64,000 bases of DNA from Hyphomicrobiales bacterium (GTDB taxonomy: Bacteria; Pseudomonadota; Alphaproteobacteria; Rhizobiales; Rhizobiaceae). The notes beneath the pieces were generated by a model. It saw only the letters and a list, made by a program, of their open reading frames with translations. It was not told where the DNA came from and did not search any database. The stretch is from the NCBI GenBank assembly GCA_900467685.1, contig UBQX01000001.1, positions 1 to 64,000 on the forward strand, in the 5' to 3' direction. Positions 58,710-64,000 of the stretch are shown in pieces; position 1 is the first letter of the stretch, and every line of letters begins with the position of its first letter. The position numbers and the translations under genes are program-made.

Positions 58710-59552
58710 TCAGATCAGCCTCAAACCCTTGAGGCTGACATGGCCTTCCTTGCCGATGATGATGTGATCGTGGACCGTGATGCCGAGGGGCTTTGCGGTC
58801 TCGATGATCGTCTTGGTCATGTCGATATCGGCGCGTGAGGGCGTAGGGTCGCCGGACGGGTGATTGTGCACGAGGATGATGGCGGTCGCCGAGAGGTCGA
58901 GCGCGCGCTTGACCACTTCGCGGGGGTAGACCGGCGTATGGTCGACGGTGCCCTTCTGCTGCACTTCGTCGGCGATCAGCGCATTGCGCTTGTCGAGGAA
59001 GAGAATGCGGAACTGTTCTCGCGTCTCATAGGCCATGGCGGCGTGGCAATATTCGACCACGGAGGACCATGAGGCGAGGACCTTCTTGCCCTTCAGTTCG
59101 CCTTTCAGCATGCGGTGCGCTGTGGCGGCAATCAGCTTGATGTCGGTGGCGACTGCTTCGCCCACGCCCTTCACCTCGGTCAGCCGTGCCGCCTCTGCGC
59201 CGAACACGCCGGCCAGCGTGCCGAAGCGGTCCAGCAACGCCTTGGCGATCGGCTTCGTGTCGCGGCGGGGGATCAGGCGGAAGAGCAGGAGTTCGAGGAT
59301 TTCATAGTCGGCAAGCGCCGTGTCGCCATGGTCGCGGAAGCGCGTGCGCAGGCGCTCGCGGTGGCCGTGATAATGCTGCTCGGGACCGGCGCTTTCCGCA
59401 CCATCCTGTGTCGCCTTGGCCGCAGCCTTCGGACGCTGGCGCGGCTCAGCGAAGAAGCCACGCTCGTCTGCCTCGAAACGGCCGAAAAAATCGTCGGGCT
59501 CTTCGGCTTCTGCCGGTTCGTCCAGACGATCCTTGCCGCCGTTTGTCGTCAT
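58710..59552 (-). CDS. radC: RadC-like JAB domain protein
   Basis: 280 residues. [20 protein letters not shown] is the N-terminal helix-hairpin-helix-type region; the metal-binding JAB motif is [14 protein letters not shown] with a preceding Glu. RadC proteins are DNA-linked but not proven in repair. The N-terminal ~70 residues are a long polar extension. It overlaps the map stop by one base. Confidence 0.92.
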   Translation of the reverse strand: MTTNGGKDRLDEPAEAEEPDDFFGRFEADERGFFAEPRQRPKAAAKATQDGAESAGPEQHYHGHRERLRTRFRDHGDTALADYEILELLLFRLIPRRDTKPIAKALLDRFGTLAGVFGAEAARLTEVKGVGEAVATDIKLIAATAHRMLKGELKGKKVLASWSSVVEYCHAAMAYETREQFRILFLDKRNALIADEVQQKGTVDHTPVYPREVVKRALDLSATAIILVHNHPSGDPTPSRADIDMTKTIIETAKPLGITVHDHIIIGKEGHVSLKGLRLI

Positions 59553-60376
59553 CAGGTCAGCCCCGGCCTGTCGAGCCCAGCGGGCGAAAGGGTGAAGATT
59601 TCGCAGCCCGTCGCGGTGACGCCGACGGTGTGCTCGTATTGCGCGGTGAGCGAGCGGTCGCGCGTGACGGCGGTCCAGCCATCGGCAAGAACCTTCACAT
59701 GGGGGCGGCCCAGATTGATCATCGGCTCGATGGTGAAGATCATGCCTTCGCGGATTTCCGGGCCTTCATGGGCGCGGCCGTAATGCAGGATGTTGGGCGT
59801 GTCGTGGAAAAGTCGGCCGACGCCATGGCCGCAGAAGTCGCGCACGACAGAGCAGCGCTCGCCCTCGGCATAGGTCTGGATCGCTTCGCCTATGGCGCCG
59901 GTGCGGGCGCCAGGGCGAACGGCTGCGATGCCGCGCAGCAGGCTTTCATACGTTACTTCGAGAAGGCGGATGCCGGCGCGCTTGACTTCGCCGACCGGAT
60001 ACATGCGGCTCGCATCGCCATGCCACCCATCGAGAATATAGGTCACGTCGATGTTGACGATATCGCCGTCGCGCAGCGGCTTGTCGTCGGGAATGCCGTG
60101 GCAGACGACGTGGTTGATCGACGTGCAGGTCGACTTGGTGTAGCCGCGATAGTTCAGCGTGGCCGGCAACGCGCCGTTGTCCATGCCGAATTCGAAGACG
60201 AAGCGGTCGATGGCATTGGTGGTGACGCCGGGCTGAACCATCGGCGCCAGCGCATCGAGGCAGCGCGCGGTCAACTGACAGGCGCGGCGCATGCCCTCGA
60301 AGGCGTCCGGTCCGTAAAGACGGATCGCACCCGTGTTCTTCATCGGTGCAGTGGCGGCGTCGATATAGTTGACCAT
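59552..60376 (-). CDS. map: Methionine aminopeptidase type I
   Basis: 274 residues. Metal ligands: Asp in [20 protein letters not shown], His in [11 protein letters not shown], Glu in FTIEPMIN and a last Glu in [10 protein letters not shown]. It removes the initiator Met from new proteins. The N-terminal ~20 residues are short. It is downstream of sfsA and overlaps radC. Confidence 0.95.
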   Translation of the reverse strand: MVNYIDAATAPMKNTGAIRLYGPDAFEGMRRACQLTARCLDALAPMVQPGVTTNAIDRFVFEFGMDNGALPATLNYRGYTKSTCTSINHVVCHGIPDDKPLRDGDIVNIDVTYILDGWHGDASRMYPVGEVKRAGIRLLEVTYESLLRGIAAVRPGARTGAIGEAIQTYAEGERCSVVRDFCGHGVGRLFHDTPNILHYGRAHEGPEIREGMIFTIEPMINLGRPHVKVLADGWTAVTRDRSLTAQYEHTVGVTATGCEIFTLSPAGLDRPGLT

Positions 60377-60421
60377 GTCGATTCGGTATTTCCCGGCTGT
60401 GTATCTCTACTCTATGCCGGC

Positions 60422-61120
60422 TTACACAACCGGGATCAAGCTTTTCGCCGTAATTTGGGATTGCGAGACTGTGCAATCAAGCGCGTAGGCTTCAACGCCG
60501 CGCGCTTTGGCACGCTCGAAGGCTCTCGCATAGGCCGGGTCGAGATCGGCGCAGATGCGGAAGCGCGAGCAATCGCCGCGCTGGATGACATAGAGCATCA
60601 CCGCGCGATGACCGGATTCGGCCATGCCACCGAGTTCTTCGAGGTGTTTTGCGCCGCGCTCGGTTTTCGTATCCGGGAATTCCGCCAATCCGGGTGTGCG
60701 GCTGAAATGGACGTTCTTCACCTCGACATAGGCCGTCGCCAGGCCTTCGCCGGAGAGAAGGAGATCGATGCGGGAATTGACGCCATAACGCTTTTCTCGG
60801 GCGAGCAGCGGGTAGGGCGCGAGAGAGGGGATCAAGCGGGCGAGGATGGCCTCTTCGGCGATCCGGTTCGGCATGCCGGTGTTGACGCCGACCAGCGTAC
60901 CGTCCGCTTCTATGAGCTCGAACTGGTGCGCATATTTGCGGGTCGGCTTGTCATGCACAGACATGAAGATGCGGCTGCCGGGTGTGGTCAGGCCGAGCAT
61001 GGAGCCGGTGTTGGGGCAATTGCCGGTGATCACCGTTCCGTCTTCCAGTTCGGCATCGAAGAGGAAGCGCTTGTAACGGGCGATCAGCCGGCCCTCGACC
61101 AGCGGCGGGTCAAACTGCAA
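60422..61120 (-). CDS. sfsA: Sugar fermentation stimulation protein homologue
   Basis: 232 residues. [59 protein letters not shown] and [16 protein letters not shown] are the SfsA signature; the D...E-x-K site resembles a nuclease fold. Its real role is unclear. It lies between phaC and map, all on one strand. Confidence 0.93.
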   Translation of the reverse strand: MQFDPPLVEGRLIARYKRFLFDAELEDGTVITGNCPNTGSMLGLTTPGSRIFMSVHDKPTRKYAHQFELIEADGTLVGVNTGMPNRIAEEAILARLIPSLAPYPLLAREKRYGVNSRIDLLLSGEGLATAYVEVKNVHFSRTPGLAEFPDTKTERGAKHLEELGGMAESGHRAVMLYVIQRGDCSRFRICADLDPAYARAFERAKARGVEAYALDCTVSQSQITAKSLIPVV

Positions 61121-61122
61121 GG

Positions 61123-62964
61123 TCAGACCCGGACGCGAACATAGGAGCCCGGTGCATTCTCGATCGGATTGATAGCGTCACCGCCAGGATTGCGGGCGGG
61201 AACGCGCTTGTCGTGCTGCTGCTCGATCCAGGTGTGCCAGTGGGGCCACCAGGAGCCGGGTGTCTCGACGGCGTGCTTCACCCAGGTCTCGAAATCGCCT
61301 TCGGGCTTCGGGCCTGTCCAGTACTGGTACTTCGGCTTGTAGGGCGGATTGACGACGCCGGCGATGTGGCCGGAGCCGGACATGACATAGGTGACGTCGC
61401 CGCCGAAGACCTGGCTGCCGACGAAGACGGACTTGGCCGGGGCAATATGATCCTCACGGGCGGCGAGATTGTAGACCGGTATCTTCACGTCATGCATGTC
61501 GAGCTTGTGGCCGGCCATCTTCATGCGGCCCCTGGCGAGATTGTTCTCGAGATAGCAGTTGCGCAGATAGAAGGCGTGGTTGGCGGCCGGCATGCGGGTG
61601 GAATCGGAGTTCCAGTAGAGCAGGTCGAACGCCATGGGTTCGACGCCGCGCAGGTAGTTGTTCACGACATAGGGCCAGATGAGTTCCGAGGCGCGCAGCA
61701 TGTTGAAGGCAAGCGCCATCTTGGAACCGTCGAGATAGCCATGTTCCTTCATGGTCGCCTCGAGGGTCTTCAGCTGCTCCTCGTCGACGAAAACCTGCAG
61801 GTCGCCGGCATGGGTAAAATCGACCTGCGTCGTGAAGAAGGTAGCCGAGCGGATGCGGTCATTGCCTTCCTTGGCGTGCAGCGCCAGCGTTGCGGCGAGC
61901 AGCGTGCCGCCGACGCAATAGCCGATGGCGTTGACCTTGCGCTCGCCCGTCGCCTTTTCGACAATCTCCAGCGCGAAGTCGATGCCTTCGCGGGCGTAAG
62001 CTTCCCAGTCCTTCTCGGCGTGGCGCTCGTCGGGATTGACCCAGGATATGACGAAGACCGTGTGGCCCTGATCCACGCACCACTTGATGAAGGATTTTTC
62101 CGGATTGAGGTCGAGAACGTAGAACTTGTTGATCCAGGGCGGGCAGATGAGGAGAGGGCGCTTCAGCACCTCTTCGGTCGTCGGCTCGTACTGGATGATC
62201 TGGCAGACGTCGTTTTCTGCAACGACCTTGCCGGGCGTGACCGCCATGTTCACACCAACGGCGAACTTGGACATGTCTGTCTGGCGGATGCGGAGCTCAC
62301 CGTGACCGGCAGCGATGTCTTCCGCCAGCATCTTCATGCCCTTGACGAGGTTCTCGCCATTGCTGGCGATCGTCTCGCGATAGACTTGCGGGTTGGTCAG
62401 CGCGAAATTGGAGGGCGACAGCGCCGCGATGATCTGGCGCATGTAGAATTCGGCCTTGTGGCGGGTGTGCGCGTCCAGTCCCTCGGTTTCCGCGACCAGT
62501 CGCGAGGCCCAGTCTGAGGCAACGAGGAAGACCTGCTTGAGGAAATCGAAGAAAGGGTTCTTTTCCCAGTCCTTGTCGGCGAAGCGCTTGTCGGGTTTGG
62601 CGGCAGGCTCTTGCGTCGCTTCCCCGTTGAGCTTCTGCATGGAATGCATCCAGACCGTCATCATGGAGCCCATGAGCCGCGTCTGTGCCTCGAGCGTGCG
62701 CTTGGGGTCCAGCATCCAGTATTCGATGACCTTGGAGAGCGTGCGCACCATGTCGCCGACCGGTTCGACGACGTGATCGACAATCTCGCCCTTTTCGCGC
62801 GGTTCCAGCCAGAGCGTGGCCGCCTTGCCGGCATTCTGCACGGCGCGCGCCAGATTGACCGTCATCGCTTCCGGGTCTTTCAGGATATAGGGCTCGAACA
62901 CGGCCGGATCGATTGCGCCAAACGGCGGCTTCTCACCGTTTCCTCCCCGCATCTCCTCCGCCAA
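61123..62964 (-). CDS. phaC: Poly(3-hydroxyalkanoate) synthase, class I
   Basis: 613 residues. The lipase-like box GYCVGG carries the catalytic Cys (C350). Catalytic Asp in [14 protein letters not shown] and His in [13 protein letters not shown] follow. [20 protein letters not shown] and the N-terminal region fit class I PhaC of rhizobia. It joins hydroxyacyl-CoA into polyester granules. Its start is at the divergent small lipoprotein promoter. Confidence 0.95.
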   Translation of the reverse strand: MAEEMRGGNGEKPPFGAIDPAVFEPYILKDPEAMTVNLARAVQNAGKAATLWLEPREKGEIVDHVVEPVGDMVRTLSKVIEYWMLDPKRTLEAQTRLMGSMMTVWMHSMQKLNGEATQEPAAKPDKRFADKDWEKNPFFDFLKQVFLVASDWASRLVAETEGLDAHTRHKAEFYMRQIIAALSPSNFALTNPQVYRETIASNGENLVKGMKMLAEDIAAGHGELRIRQTDMSKFAVGVNMAVTPGKVVAENDVCQIIQYEPTTEEVLKRPLLICPPWINKFYVLDLNPEKSFIKWCVDQGHTVFVISWVNPDERHAEKDWEAYAREGIDFALEIVEKATGERKVNAIGYCVGGTLLAATLALHAKEGNDRIRSATFFTTQVDFTHAGDLQVFVDEEQLKTLEATMKEHGYLDGSKMALAFNMLRASELIWPYVVNNYLRGVEPMAFDLLYWNSDSTRMPAANHAFYLRNCYLENNLARGRMKMAGHKLDMHDVKIPVYNLAAREDHIAPAKSVFVGSQVFGGDVTYVMSGSGHIAGVVNPPYKPKYQYWTGPKPEGDFETWVKHAVETPGSWWPHWHTWIEQQHDKRVPARNPGGDAINPIENAPGSYVRVRV

Positions 62965-63065
62965 TTCACGTCCTCCCGGAATTTTGTCGTTTTGATTTGG
63001 CCCATTGTGCCGTAAAAGGCTCTCAAGTTCTATACGTCAGATTGCAGATTCGAGAGGCGGCACAT

Positions 63066-63416
63066 TTGTTTTTTCTAGCGAAACGTCATGTGTCTGCTGT
63101 TGTGGCGGCGTCTCTTTCCTCTTGCGTTCTGCTGTCCGGCTGCATGTCGAGCGACATTGCCAACAACACGCCCACGCCTGCGGGCATGAACAATTCCGGC
63201 GTCTACCCTTACGTCGGTGAAAAGCGCGAAGTCGCGACAACCCAGATGAGCGACGCCGAGGCGGCATCGCAGGGCGCCAAGCTGCAGGCGCTCGCAGATC
63301 AGCGCAAGGCTGGCCAGGTTTCCGAGGCCGAATACAATCGCAAGGTCCAGGAAATGCGCAAGCTCAATGCCGAGACGCAGGCAGCGGCCAAGACCGACGC
63401 GCCAGCCTCGAACTGA
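63066..63416 (+). CDS. Small lipoprotein
   Basis: 116 residues from TTG 63066, which has GAGAGG spaced correctly. The resulting signal FFLAKRHVSAVVAASLSSCV ends in the lipobox LSGC. The mature part has a charged helix (YNRKVQEMRKLNAETQAAAK). GTG 63090 is an alternative start with a poorer site. It is divergent from phaC; function unknown. Confidence 0.7.
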   Translation: MFFLAKRHVSAVVAASLSSCVLLSGCMSSDIANNTPTPAGMNNSGVYPYVGEKREVATTQMSDAEAASQGAKLQALADQRKAGQVSEAEYNRKVQEMRKLNAETQAAAKTDAPASN

Positions 63417-63583
63417 GAACGCATTCGACCGACACTTTGTCCTTGCGTTTCTGGGATTTTGGGCGATAAGCCTTCGCCTGTCCGGCTTGAGAGAGGTTCG
63501 CGCCGGACTGCGCTTCACAACAAAAAGACGAACCTTGCCAACTGCGACGGCGGGCCTGTCTCAAGGCAGCCGTCCTGGAGCCG

Positions 63584-64000
63584 ATGATGGAAGAGTTTCA
63601 CAAGGTCAGACGCCTGCCACCTTATGTTTTCGAACAGGTCAACCGTTTGAAGGCGAGCGCGCGAGCCGGTGGCGCGGATATCATCGACCTTGGCATGGGC
63701 AATCCCGACCTTCCGACCAACAAGTTCATCGTCGACAAGCTGGTGGAGACCGTGCAGCGGCCCGACACGCATGGCTATTCGTCGTCCAAGGGCATTCCCG
63801 GCCTTCGCCGCGCGCAGGCCGCCTATTATGCGCGCCGTTTCGGCGTGAAGCTGAACCCAGACACGCAGGTCGTGGCGACGCTCGGCTCCAAGGAAGGCTT
63901 TGCCAACATGGCGCAGGCGATCACTGCGCCGGGCGACGTCGTGCTTTGCCCGAACCCGTCCTATCCGATCCATGCCTTCGGCTTCCTCATGGTCGGCGGT
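63584..64000 (+). CDS. Class I aminotransferase, partial (cut by window end)
   Basis: The first ~139 residues are seen, starting MMEEFHKVRRLPPYVFEQVN, with ADIIDLGMGNPDLPTNKFIV and YSSSKGIPGLRRAQAAYYAR. This is the PLP-dependent fold-type I aminotransferase family, near LL-diaminopimelate or alanine aminotransferases. The lysine that binds PLP is beyond the edge. TGGAG precedes the ATG. Confidence 0.88.
   Translation, partial: MMEEFHKVRRLPPYVFEQVNRLKASARAGGADIIDLGMGNPDLPTNKFIVDKLVETVQRPDTHGYSSSKGIPGLRRAQAAYYARRFGVKLNPDTQVVATLGSKEGFANMAQAITAPGDVVLCPNPSYPIHAFGFLMVGG

Noticed and set aside
59186-61144. Plus-strand ORF of 652 codons over radC/map/sfsA
   Set aside because: The three minus-strand proteins have clear family motifs; the long plus frame is a shadow.
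1-64000. CRISPR arrays, tRNA and rRNA genes
   Set aside because: No evenly spaced direct repeats and no tRNA-like cloverleaf were noticed. A covariance-model scan would be needed to exclude small RNAs.

Overview
The window comes from the chromosome of an alphaproteobacterium, most likely a member of the Rhizobiaceae (Rhizobium, Agrobacterium or a close relative). This rests on the high-GC coding style, the family of nested intergenic palindromes, and the host genes: a class I PHA synthase, a BMP-type nucleoside ABC transporter, TadE/TadG-like pilus proteins, and map, sfsA, radC and thrS. I cannot name the species from sequence alone.

About two thirds of the window (322..41141, 40,820 bp) is one apparently complete Mu-like transposable prophage lying on the minus strand. 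Its ends can be read to the base. Both start TGTA, share an imperfect inverted repeat, and are bracketed by the 5-bp target duplication CCAAC (317..321 and 41142..41146). From the phage left end, which is at the high coordinates, the order is: a zinc-ribbon/YbjQ cargo gene and an S24-type repressor (plus strand); then on the minus strand a Ner-like regulator, a membrane protein, a ParB-like protein, the DDE transposase (MuA), the AAA activator (MuB), a run of small early genes with Gam, a second ParB-like protein and GemA, and a Mor/C-like activator. Late genes follow: lysis (GH19 endolysin, holin candidates, overlapping spanins), DksA/TraR, Mu gp25/26/27-like proteins, terminase, portal, head proteins F and G, protease/scaffold, capsid, and tail. 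The tail genes are siphovirus-like: tube, frameshifted chaperones, a 1130-residue tape measure, then lambda M/L/K/J-like tip proteins. No sheath or baseplate genes of a contractile tail are seen, so the particle should resemble phages B3 and D3112 rather than Mu itself.

The right end (358..4342) is the accessory part. It holds a tail-tip protein with a polysaccharide-deacetylase fold, a two-knuckle CCHC zinc protein, and, convergently, a tyrosine recombinase with a small ribbon-helix-helix partner. A tyrosine recombinase inside a phage that moves by DDE transposition is unusual. Two nearly identical 24-bp dyad sites, one before the lysis operon and one before the head operon, look like the binding sites of the Mor/C-like late activator.

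Right of the prophage come repeat-rich intergenic DNA and an AT-rich gene for an unknown membrane protein. Ordinary chromosome follows: thrS, a YigZ-family protein, a cytosine-deaminase-like amidohydrolase, small Ala-rich proteins, an MFS transporter, a CMP/dCMP-type nucleoside deaminase divergent from a LysR regulator, and a four-gene BMP/nucleoside ABC transporter operon. The deaminases, regulator and transporter together suggest nucleoside or nucleobase uptake and salvage. The rest is a TadE/TadG pair, radC-map-sfsA-phaC on the minus strand, a small lipoprotein, and the start of a class I aminotransferase cut by the window edge. No tRNA, rRNA or CRISPR array was seen.
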